In this document: piece after piece, positions 11,691 through 23,900 of the stretch | Position numbering within the stretch: the first letter of the stretch is position 1 | How the letters are laid out: the number at the start of each line of letters is the position of its first letter | Assembly: GCA_029718625.1 (NCBI GenBank) | Contig: CM056376.1 | Coordinates: 118,591,906 to 118,655,905, forward strand | Length of the DNA stretch: 64,000 bases | Direction of reading: 5' to 3' | Source of the DNA: Synaphobranchus kaupii | Taxonomy: Eukaryota > Chordata > Actinopteri > Anguilliformes > Synaphobranchidae | Translations under genes and position numbers: made by a program | The notes under the pieces: model-generated | What the model saw: the letters and a program-made list of their open reading frames with translations, nothing else | Database searches by the model: none | What the model was told of the DNA's origin: nothing

Positions 11691-11950
11691 ATGTCCCACA
11701 TAAAACTACATATTCCACAATGCTACATTCGTGGCTACCGCAGGGATACTTTGGGACCTGTAGTCATGGTGTTGGGTGACTTATTTTGTTTCACCGAGAG
11801 CAACACGGGCAACAAACTTAATTTCCCAAGACTCATTGCAATTCAATGTTCCACTAGTTTCGCAGCGGAGCGGTGAAAGAGTAGGCTACTTCGCTCTTCT
11901 TTGAAATTCTGTTTTGTAATTCACTTCATCAATAAATAATACTCGGTGTC
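11690..11950 (+). promoter_or_regulatory. sfxn5 promoter and 5' leader with ZNF143-like motifs
   Basis: This more GC-rich block stands out from AT-rich flanks directly upstream of the sfxn5 ATG. The site ACTACATATTCCACAATGC at 11705-11723 resembles the ZNF143/STAF element (ACTACAATTCCCAGAATGC type). A second ACTACAGGTCCCA lies on the - strand at about 11753-11765, and TTCCCAAGACTCATTGC at about 11822-11838 is a weaker third. No TATA box is obvious. The transcription start is not determined. Confidence 0.45.
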
Positions 11951-14900
11951 ATGGCGGAATCTACAGCCTGTCCCGCATTCCAATTGGGGAGACCGCGTTA
12001 TGACCAGGTGAAGCACATTTTCGGACGTTTTTTTTGCATCATTTTGTAGTTTAGATGTTGTGCAGCAAACATTACATGATTTGTTAATGAAAGCTCTTTG
12101 GTTTAATCGTGGTCCGCAGATCTGAGCACATCAGCAAAAGTTGCTTCTGAATGTAGTCATATGATAGTTCGTTTTTATATTATTATTATTTTTATTTTTA
12201 TGAATGCATTTAAATTCACCTTCTCCACTGCATGATAATAGTTTTCGGACAGTCCTGTGGATTTTGTGGAGTGCGTGTGCTACATCCCAGTTGTTCTGCA
12301 TTGAGGCTGCTTCCGAAGATTTTTTAGTATGCAGTGAAACTTGAAATTCGGTTTCATGCGAGGTGTCCTTGACAAATTATATAGCCTAGCCTTAAATCAT
12401 ATTAGTGTTATTTTATTAGAAGAAAAGAATTACGAGGCCAACAGGAGCATATAAATCGTGATTTATTTTTCAGTTGGCTAATTTTGTAATAGATGACATG
12501 TCTAATTATTGCAACACGTCATTGCAAGTTTTCTCATTATTATTTTGATCACTTTAAAGCTAAATATGTCAGTTGAAGAAATATTAATTATAAGCCTGTG
12601 GTTGAATGCCTAGCTGACAGCTTTGAGGAAGAGCTGTTTATTATACATTTACAAAACAGCATCAACATCGGTCTTGTGAGGGATGCATTTAGCCAGAAGC
12701 AAAAGCGCTTCTCACCTTGAAACCTGACCTAACCCTTTCCTGCAAAGCCAAAGAATACTGTATGTGTCCAATTGGACAGCGAGTAGGCTACTGATGACGC
12801 AGAGTTTTTATTTTATTTTATTTTTTTATCATTTCACAGCAACTGTAGCTTATCGGAGACTGTGGTAATGTTCCCTTCATTAGTTTACGTCTGTGTTATT
12901 CAAATTCTTCCATCGTTGTGGAAACTTGGTTGCAGTTTATATTTGAGCTAATGTTATCGGTTTTGGCACAGCCAGTAGGCTATGTCCAGACATACACTAC
13001 TCACAAAAAGTTAGGGATATTTGGCTTTTGGGTGAAATTTATGGAAAATGTAAGTTCACGCTACAGTGATATTATACGTATCATGAAAGTAGGGCATTTA
13101 AGTAGAAGCATGCAATGGTGATTTCCTCATCTCAAACAATTTATTGAAACAAAAGCCAACAACAGTGGTGGGTATACCACAACAAAAATGTCAATGTCTC
13201 AATAACTTGTCATGTGCCCTTGAGCATCAATTACAGCTTGACAACGACGTCTCATGCTGTTCACAAGTCGACTTATTGTCTGCTGAGGCATGGCATCCCA
13301 CTCTTCTTGAAGGGCGGCCCTCAGGTCATTGAGGTTCTGGGGTACAGAGTTACGAGCCTCTACACGGTGAGTCAGCTGATCCCATAGGTTTTCTATGGGA
13401 TTCAGGTCTGGAGAAAGTGCAGGCCACTCCATTTGAGGTACCCCAGTCTCCAGCAGCCTTTCCCCAATGATGCGACCTCGATGAGCTGGAGCATTGTCGT
13501 CCATGAAGATGAAATTAGGCCTGTGTTGTTCATGCAGGGGCACAATGACTGGATTAATGATGTTATTCAGGTAGTATGGGCTTGTCACTGTACCATTCAC
13601 AAAGTGTAGGGCAGTTCTGTATTGACTAGACACACCTGCCCACACTGTAACACCGCCACCACCAAAGGGTCGTCTGGTGACAACAGTGGCTGATGCATAG
13701 CGCTCTCCTTGACGTCTCCAACATCGTTGGCGGCCATCATTTCTGCTCAACGTGAATCGACTTTCATCAGAGAACAGCACTGAGGCCCACTGGTCCCTCG
13801 TCCAGCGTAAATGCTCCCTGGCCCATGCAAGACGATGACGCCTGTGCCTGGTGGTGTGGTCAGGTACCCTTGCAGGTCGTCTAGCACGCAGACCACGCTG
13901 ATGTAAACGGTTTCGAATGGTCTGACGTGACACTTGGGTGCCTCTCACCTCCCTTAAATGTGCCTGGAGTTAAGTGGCATTCATCATCCGGTTCCGCAGG
14001 GCACTGTTCACAATGAAGCGGTCATCAGTGTGGGATGTGGCCAAAGGACGTCCACTTCTATGCCTTTCTGTAACTCTTCCAGTCTCTCTGTATCTCTGTT
14101 GCAACCTGCTGATGACACTCTGTGACACTCTAAGCTCAGTGGCCACTTCCCTCTGAGAACATCCTGTTTGAAGCCTCGCAATGGCGAGGTACTGTTGATC
14201 AATTGTTAGGTGTCGTCTTGGTCTCATGATGTCAAAATGTGAACAGCATGATGAAGAGGACTGTTTAAATACCAATTCTAATTGAACCAGGAAATTTATT
14301 GGTCGATTCATGGATCAAACACCTGTTGTGAATTTTGCCGTTCAGCTCCTTGTTAGAGAACAGCAAGTTGTGCAAAAAGTACTGAAAGATTGAATAGTTG
14401 GACATGTGCATTCAAAAGTTTAGAGAAGGTCAAATTAATTTCACCTGTAAAGGTTATAGTGCATTTTAGGTTCATCCTGAAATTTCACCCGAAAGCCGAA
14501 TATCCCTAACTTTTTGTGAGTAGTGTATATCGTTCATTGATATCGGCTCCATAATGGCTGTATTGTGCATCGATAAAGGGCTTTAGCTGGTGTTTTAGAT
14601 GGTGCATAATTGTTTTAACTGCTAGAAATGCATACGTTTTGTGTAGTGCAATGAACAAACTGGTAATTACAGGCTTTTCTCTCTTCTAGAGCTGCTTTTA
14701 TGGCAGATTGAGACACTTCCTGGATGTGATTGACCCTCGCACCCTTTTTGTATCAGAGGTACAGTTCTGCTCTGTCCAGGCCAGGGCACCAGAATACCCT
14801 GCACTTGGACCTGATTCCGTGTATCATTTACCTTTATTTGATACTCAAATCTAGCCCACAAGGGCAGTAGTACTTCCGGTTTTCTTTCCTCTCCTCTAAA

Positions 14901-17900
14901 CAGGTACAGATTTAAACCTTACACACCAGGTGAGTTAAATCTCTGGCCAATCAGTCACATTATTGGACTGTGGACTGTCAGGCAGAAGAGAAACCCAGCA
15001 GTACTACTGACCCTGAGGGCCAGATTTGAGTCGGCCTATCCCTGCTGTATGAACTTCCTTAACTCAACTGTCATTGTTTTACCTCTTGGTTTACAACTGG
15101 GAAACATTTCATTTTCTTTATCTGTTTTTCTGTCATACAGTATATCTGCAAGTCTTTTATAAATATTTTTCTCTGAAAATGCCATGCTGACTTGCAAGAA
15201 TGTATTATTACGAGAATTTAATCAGCTAGAGAACACCCAATTAACTGAATTATTACATCATAATTTGTGGTGTTGTTGTGGTGGTTTAAAATCGGCTTTC
15301 AGGAGCAATGGTAGAGTAAGTCATTGTGAACCAAAACTGTCAATTTCTTGCTTTGTCACTTGTCAGTGACATCCTGATTTTAAGAAATCATGGGCTGTGT
15401 CCGAATACGAACCCTTAACCCCTTTGAGGGCGCATATTTGAGTCAACTTCATCAAAAAGCTTTTGAGTGGGTGACTTTTTCTCACACATGGGGGCACTTA
15501 AAATACCAGGATGAACCCTTATTTCTGGTGTTTTGTTGAGAGAATTCAGGAGCACACTCATCCGCAGGACTGTGCACTCATCTGACAATTTCAGTAAGTA
15601 ACCCGGAAGTAAAAACATACAAGACATAGAGCGTATATGCATATGGTACAAGAGCGGGTAATATTATGAACAAATTTTTATTTTTGTCATTCATAATCTA
15701 CACTTTGTAACCATCGTCATATGTTAACTGATTGATATTCTCAATAAAAATAAAAAATAATAAAAATATTACTCACTAGTTTGGAAAGAGTATTGCTGGA
15801 TTTTTTTCGCACACTGCTTGCAAAGTGAGGGGACAGGGCACATAGTAGATAGGGGTCTGAGTGGACAGGGGTCAGGGAACGGGTTGTATTCGGACACAGC
15901 CATAGTGAGTTTTTCTGGAGAGGAGTATTTTTATTAGTTTGTACCAGTTAGTGACAGCACAGCATGTGGTAACGCCATCCATTTTGGGATTTGAAAAATT
16001 TTGGTGCTCAGTACATACCTTCATAGCCATAAATAACGTGGTCGTAAGCCTTTTACTGATTTTCCTTGTCCGTCACTTTAAGTGCTTCTTTAATAAGTTT
16101 AGAGATGTAGTGTCTGAAACGGTTGCTATAAACAATTTCTTGCTGGTTTGTTTGTTGTAATTAGAATTAATTAGGCATACTATTTCTCGCATGTCTCTGT
16201 TTTATGCTTATTAGTCATGTTTTAAATATAATGGCATATTGGCATACTCAGTTTCCCAGTGAATAATTTCCTCACAGAATTCTTACCCGACAGACACTGG
16301 TATTTTATTTAACAAATGTTTTATTCTCACAGTGTTTTTGTAATCAGGTTAAGAAAATTAGAAACAGGATGCTTTTCACATAAAGAAAGACCAAATGTCA
16401 CTTCTGATCTGTCAAATCAAAAATTTGACACATCAGAATATCTGTGATTTAAAAGAAATTGTGAAATAAAGTAAAAAGATTTAATAACGAACACTTGTCG
16501 ATCAAACTTTGCAGTGATGTTGCAGCAAGGCTGCGTGTTCAGCTGGTGGGTGCATTTGTCCTCACAGTTTCCTCAATTTCCTTTTCCATCTGTTAGAGTC
16601 GTCTTAATGAGTGTATGGAACTTCTGGATGATTTTAAGCATGGGACTCTTCCACCTGGAGTGACAGATGTGCAGGTAAGGGGCAATGGTTCACATCAACA
16701 TAATAGCGCACAAGGCACACACACACACACAGCGTGGTCACACACACGCATACACACGCGCGCACACACACACATCATAACCAACATTTCCGGTTTGTAC
16801 TTGTAGTCACTTGAGTTCTGAATTGTTCTGAAATAGATCAAGCATAGCTGGCATAATTGTACCTGCAGTCACATTTAAAGTCATCAGCTTACTGCTATCA
16901 CAAAAAAATGACGTCTTTTGTTTCCTGTAGTAGCCACCATGCACTGTAACAAACAGCACATAAGCGGTAATATGTCACAGTGTTGGTATTAAACATTGTT
17001 CCAAACAAAGAGGACTGCGCTGTTCTGGAGGTTTTGATTCGTTAAGGAAAGGGGGCGGGGGTGCACTCCCACATAAAACCGTAATTGCGTTCCAGGCTCC
17101 TGTCTGACAGGTCAAAGGTCAGTACAGAGAGGGCTGCGCTGCCGAAAGTACCCTTGAATACTACATACTTTTTCTCCCGCCTGATACTCAGCTCCGTATT
17201 CTTAACATTTAAAGTTATGTCTCCCTGCTGTAAAAGCTGAAAGATTCCTATTTGATACACATTCGTCACATAATGGTATGTTGTACTGCCAAGCATACTG
17301 CTAGTGTGTTCCACCAAGCCAGTGTGTTCAGTAAGAATAGATTTGAAAACATTCAACTTGTACCCTCCAGAGAGATGGCTTCTCTCTGACATAGCAAAAA
17401 TATATTGTCACACATATTGTCACATATGAAAAGATATGCTATAATACATTGGGTGATACCTTTGAATATATGGCGGCAGTCCAAATATATTTGATTATGA
17501 ATACATTTCATACTGTTTTTAGAACTATTGTATTTCCATGGATTAGTTATCTGTACTCGCGTTTTTGCAGCAGTGGATAGTGTCTGTATGAAACCACAAC
17601 ACCATATCCTGTGAACTGAGATCTGAAAAATACCATGTATTGAACATGCTAATAGGGACCCAAATGATCTTGTGGGATGATCTTCCTAACTCATCATTTC
17701 TGTTGCAGCTTTGGGAAGCTCAGAAAATCAAGCAGGTAAGATCTTTGGTCTGTTCTTCAACAAAAGCTGAAAGACTTCATTGATATCCATAATACTTTAA
17801 ATCAATGCTGCAGGAATTGCATGATCATCTCTTGACATAGTTGACACACTACAGTACGTTAGACCTGCCCTCAATATACACTGATGACTCTGGATGACTG

Positions 17901-20900
17901 ATTCTTCTGACTGACTGCACTGTTTAAGCCCATCCACATACTGAGAAGGTAATTGACCCTACACAGCTGCAAGGTACAATCTGAGTGACAAATGCAGCAA
18001 GTGAGCCAAATACAGTGCCCTCCACAATTATTGGCACCCCTGGTAAAGATGAGTAAAAATGGTTATTAAAAATTCACTTTTTGGTGAATTAGCTTAAAGG
18101 TTGTATCAGCGATTTTGGGTGGAAACATAAATGATCACATTCATCTGATTTTTCCTCACGATCCGCTAGCTGCCCGCCCCATAAGCAGGCCGTCAAAAAA
18201 CCGCGTCTCTGTAGGCAGCCTATGCTCCGAGATCGTACACAAAAACAATGGTACTACCAACTACTCAAAACCAAAATAAACAGTATACCAATCACAATGA
18301 TCTGCACAAACGCTAATACTCTTATCTCGCTAAAATCTTGACGGATTTACAAACGGTTTGGTTTCTTACAAACGTTATTAACGTGGTTATAATTCTGGAT
18401 GCTTGAACACTATTTTTTAAAACAAAACATAATTATTCATAAGTATGTTTGTTTGGGATTTCGCTTCAGAAGTGACGTCACGTTTGTGCAGATCATTGTG
18501 ATTGGTTGGAATACTGTTTATTTTGGTTTTGAGTAGTTGGTAGTACCATTGTTTTTGTGTACGATCTCGGAGCATAGGCTGCCTACAGAGACGCGGTTTT
18601 TTGACGGCCTGCTTATGGGGCGGGCAGCTAGCGGATCGTGAGGAAAAATCAGATGAATGTGATCATTTATGTTTCCACCCAAAATCGCTGATACAACCTT
18701 TAATCTCACACTGAAAAAATGAGAAAAAATTTTTTAATTGAAGTAAATTTATTCTGAGAAAAAAAAATCCCTCATCAAGAAATAATTATTTTTAACAAAA
18801 CCACGTGTGCCACAATTATTGGCACCTCTAGAAATGCTTATGAACAAAATGTAACTGAAGCATTCTTTCCATTTATATTTTACTTTTTAAAGTTGATCAG
18901 AGTGTTTAGGAACTTTCTAGCAGTAATCCATGACTTCCTGTTTCACTGGGGTATAAATATGAGGTGACACAGAGGCCATATTCCCTTATTCATACATCAA
19001 CATAGGAAAGATAAGAGAACACACAAATCAAATGAGGGAAAAGTGTGTTGAGCTTCATAAATCAGGGAATGGCTATAAAAAATAGCTACTCACCTGAAAA
19101 TGCCCATATCTACCATTAGGGCAATACATAAAAAGTTCTTAAATACATAAAAAAACTGTTACAAACTTGCCTGGAAGAGGACCCAAGTTTATTTTGCCCC
19201 CATGCACTGTGAGGAGGATGGTAAGAGAGGCAAAAAAATCCCAAAGGATTACTGTTGGAGAATTACAGAGCAAAGTAGAATCTTGGGGTCATCAAGTCTC
19301 CAAAACTACCATTAGACGTCACATCCATGCCAACAAATTATTTGGAAGGCATGCCAGAAAAAAGCCAATAATTGTGGCACACATGGTTTTGTTAAAAAAA
19401 ATTTCTTGATGAGGGATTTTTTCTCAGAATAAATTTACTTCAATTAAAAGTTGGATTTTTCTCATTTTTTCACTGTGAGATTAAGCTAAATTCACCAAAC
19501 TGTGAATTTTTTATAACCCTTTTAACTCATCTTTACCAGGGGTGCCAATAATTGTGGGCACTGTATGTGCCATTCTCTATTGACTGAAAATAAACATTTT
19601 CTGGTTGGGACCTAACTGCAGAGCATTTAAATGACAGGAAGTGGCCATATATTGCCAATTGCAATATTTTTTTACAGGGCATTAGGGCTGGAGGCCTTTT
19701 GCAAAGAGGAAAATGTCAGGGGCTGCTTTTGTACTTGTTATCCATGCAGCTGTAATAATGAATTTATAATGCAATTAATTAAGGGTAATTGTCATTTCAG
19801 GCCATCATTCACCCCGATACAGGGGAGAAGATCTTCATGCCATTTCGGATGTCAGGTACAACCAACTCGTTACTCGCATCGTCCTCACAGCTCTTGGAGC
19901 AGTGCACACTGGGAGCCAGCAGGACACACACACATATCTGGAGTCCAGACGCTTTTCACAGCACAGGCTGTGACTTTCTTTAGCAGGAAGGCCCTGCATT
20001 ATTTATGAGCAAGATATCATGGCTCAATGACAAATGACTTGTCTCTCAGATGTTGGAATTGATCTGAATGATAAAATTCACCCTTATGGAAAGGAACGGA
20101 ACATTTATGTATTCAAGAATAGAATATCATGGATATATTTTTATAATTGGAAATGTTGTGTTTAAAGTCACAATTGTTTCTCCTTTCAAATATGTAAAGG
20201 AATGCATGAATTGTAGAGGGTATTTTGCAACACAAGGATTTTTACTTTGATGTGATTATGCCTGATTGATTGATTGATTGTCAGTCAGGGTCAGACTAGT
20301 GCTGGTGGGAATATTGCACTTCAGACCCCAGGGTTTGCGAGTGTTGCAAGTTTTTAAAGGACATGACCAGACCAGACCAGTGGTTTTGTATCTAACGTTG
20401 TCGTACATACAGGTATGTGTCCATTGATTTATGCCAAACAAATTCATTGTAATGAGTTTGCTGATTATTTGTTTTGGACTTCACAGGTTATGTCCCATTT
20501 GGAACACCAATAGTAAGCATTCAATATCATTAAAGATATAAAATTAGAAATGTGAAAATAAGCATCTACTGTAGATGTGGAAGTGGAAGGAAAAGGCACT
20601 TAGGGTTGTTCTTTGAGAAAAATAAAACACTGGGGAAGCATTTTCATTGGAAATACCAAACAGAGTATTTATCATTCTGCCTTGCTAGACCATTTGCTTG
20701 ATGTTGCTTAGAATGTCCAGTAAACAATTTCCCTATGGCTTATTTTAAAATGCCTGGAGACTTTGATATATAAGTTAATTAAATAAAAGTGTTTTGTGAG
20801 TGGCTCAGTGGGTAAAAGGCACACCATGAGTGCAGACTGTGCTCAATAGGCGAAGCTTCATTCTTCAGCTATGTCATTAGCCAACAGCAATTGGAATTAT

Positions 20901-23900
20901 TACTCTGAGAAATAACTTTCGATTGTTTGGAACCACTGTCCACAGTTGAATTTAGTCGATTCAAAGTATTTATTTTTTTTAGTGTTCAGCAGATTTAATT
21001 AACTCAGGTTTCTCTTGGGTACCACATTGATCTCTCATGGGTGCACCAGGAAACCACAGGTTACAAGTTGTGCTCAGTGAGAGACATGCCTCTACTGTGA
21101 TTGGCGCAAGTTCTATCCTGTAGTCCTGTAGGATGTTAAATAGACGTGGCTCATAGACTTCACTCCAGATTCCAGAGAAATTAAATGATTGTTTAATAAT
21201 ATAATAAAATAGAATAGAATAACTTTTATTTTCCCGTTTGGGAACTTCAGTTGTAGCCCCAGCAACGACAAAAAGACATAGGCTAGACCCACAACACACA
21301 AACAAACATATCAAATAAAGACATTCAATAGAATCATTGCATTAATCAAGTGAATTAAAGTGGAATACAGCCGTGATTAAAAATAGCCCCCGTTGTCCCG
21401 AGATGTCCAGTGTCATTAAGCAGTCCAACACACAAACTCCGCCTCCACGACTTTCCTCCATACACGCAGTGTTGCGGTCCCCGTACACCGCCGAAATGAA
21501 GCAGCGAACTGCGTCAACCTTCCCAGTCGTCGCATTATCTTCTCCTTCCCTGGCTGCCTCCCGAAGACTGTCTGCACTCCCGGATCAGTCCCGACATCGG
21601 CGATCGGCGATGGTAAACTTTGTTGCTGCAGATCCAATGGACATTCCCGAGCATATGTTGCGAATGCGTCTCCATGGTGACGACCACAAATAAAATTATA
21701 TTGAATAGACAATTCGCCAATATTATCAAAACGAGCAGCAGGAGTGCCCTGAAAAATCTCCAGCCCGCTTCCCCGTCCCATTACAGACACACAGCGCATG
21801 AAAAAAAAACAAAAGCCAAAAGCCCAACACAACAATACATTCAAATTAACAAACACGAACAGGAGAGACAGCTGGACTACATGTCGCCATTACAGCGCCA
21901 CGTGACGTGTTTTAAGTAAGTAAAACAACCAAATTTCAACAAAATATTTTGCTGGCTCACTGTTGCAGAGTTAACTTTTGTTTGTTGTCATTAATTAGTC
22001 TAGATAATGGCCAAACATGCATTAGCAGCCTCAGGTTAGGGTGCATATATTGTATTATAATGGCCAGATATTCAGCTTTGGCATTTTCTCCATTTGGTAA
22101 CAGGAGATTCCAGTGCTGTCAATGTTTCTATGCTACAGTAGCAATTGGTGTTCAGCCATGCTTTTTCATCATATTGATCTTCATGAATGACAGAAACACC
22201 TTTTTTGTGCTACCCATACACACGCAGTATGAAGTATGCTATATGGATCTTGCTATCTGGTCAGTATATAAGGCATGAGTGGTCCTGGAGGGGCTGTGTG
22301 TATGCAGGTACCCTGGCTAAATGAGCAAATTGGCTGTATACACCAACACTGGTTCACTCGTAGATTATTAGATCACAGTAAATGTTTCACATAGGGACAC
22401 AAGAACAGTCTTCGGCTGTCATTCATGCGCTTTATCAAGAAATTAAGCTAAAATAACTGTTAGGGCTAAGTAAGTTATTGAAGCCAGAAGTTGCCTACTT
22501 CTGATATAGAGTGTCAGTGATTACCTGTGACAATTGTACCTTGACCCAGCCCAACCCAGCTGTCATTTCCTTTTATAATATTTTTCCCTGTTTGATCCCA
22601 TCCAGGTAGTGGGCCTCCTCCTTCCTAATCAAACTCTGGGGTCCACAGTGTTCTGGCAGGTAGGGTGCCCCATATCCCATCATCCTGTCGGTGAACCACA
22701 TTCCCTGTTTCACTGCATGCACATCTGATTACCCTCAATGCTCAGAAAATCTGCTGCTGTTGATTTTGACCTGTGTTTACGCAATAAACCATATGGCAAT
22801 ATGCCATATGGCTGCCTTATAGCATGTTTCTTCATCCTGGTACAAATTCTATAATTTGTGCTTCAGCAGAATATTGATGTGCCAGGTGGCTGCCTCCTGT
22901 GGGTGTGGCCATTAAGATTGCCACACAGATTGTTTTTGATGGTGTCACATGCATCATACACATTTTGTACTGGATATACTGTTCTGGGTGACATGTTTCT
23001 CTCCCCACCCACCTCCAGTGGCTGAACCAGAGTCACAACGCTTGCATTAACTTCTCCAACCGCAATGCCACTAAGGTACGTGTTAAGGCCCAGTCATATG
23101 GAAGAATGATACCCTTAAGGGTCTACCATCTGCTAATGTTCAGAGACCTATTTTTAATTCAAAATATTGGTCAGTCACTCGTTTTTTGTGACGGGTTGTC
23201 TTTGCAAGCCTCCATCGTTTTTCAAAAAGATTTGATCTTACCGCAGTGACCTACCCTGTGAGTTCTGAATGAGCCCCTTTCCTGAAGGGGTTGCATCTCT
23301 AAGGCTGTACTGTATATATCTACAGTATGTGTCTATGTTCTTCTTGCCTGCCCTCTCTCTCCCTCTCTTTTTCTCCCATACCACTCCCACCTCCACCGTC
23401 ATAATAAACATGATATGTATACAGAAGGTGTCTGTATCTGAAAAAATATCCACATTTCATCTGGATGTGTACTCTGCACATCTTATTCTTATTGTTCTTC
23501 TTCTGTTGTTTAATGATGGTGGGTGAGCTTTTTGGTGTATTACCGCCACCAACTGGACTGGAGTGTGGAACAGTAGATTTGGCAGAAAAAAATAAAGAAA
23601 ATCTATTCATTCAACAAGTCGAGTTTCATTTAGAATGTTTATGATGTAACAAGATGTTTTGCTTAATGACCCTCCAAGAAGACCCTCTCTCTAAATCAGT
23701 AGCTAGGGCTTTGATACTGTACCAGAGCCCTTTACAGTAAACTTTGAGCCGTGAGGCTTGTATCTGGTGGTTGTAGTGAGAGAAGAAGTTTAATCTCTGT
23801 TACATCACAAGTTCTGTGCTGTCACCCTCAGCCGACGCCGGCCTCCAGGTTCATCCAGGGCTACGTGGGTGCAGTGACGAGTGCAGTCTCCATCGCGGTG

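Larger units (their letters stand above)
18013..19563 (+). mobile_element. Degenerate Tc1-like transposon split by a foldback insertion
   Basis: Termini CAGTGCC(C/T)...CAATTATTGGCACC are at 18013 and, inverted, at 19563, with TA at 18011-18012 and 19564-19565. Long terminal repeats with an internal CAATTATTGGCACC copy resemble the IR/DR type. The left repeat is interrupted at TTAA 18094-18097 by the 18098-18699 element. It lies in sfxn5 intron 4. Only a transposase fragment remains. Confidence 0.9.

Noticed and set aside
18518..18709. 63-codon - strand frame
   Set aside because: Lies in the arm of the TTAA foldback element; the complementary arm shows it is repeat sequence.
22787..22810. Palindrome CCATATGGC...GCCATATGG
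   Set aside because: Short and AT-rich, expected by chance in a window of this size.
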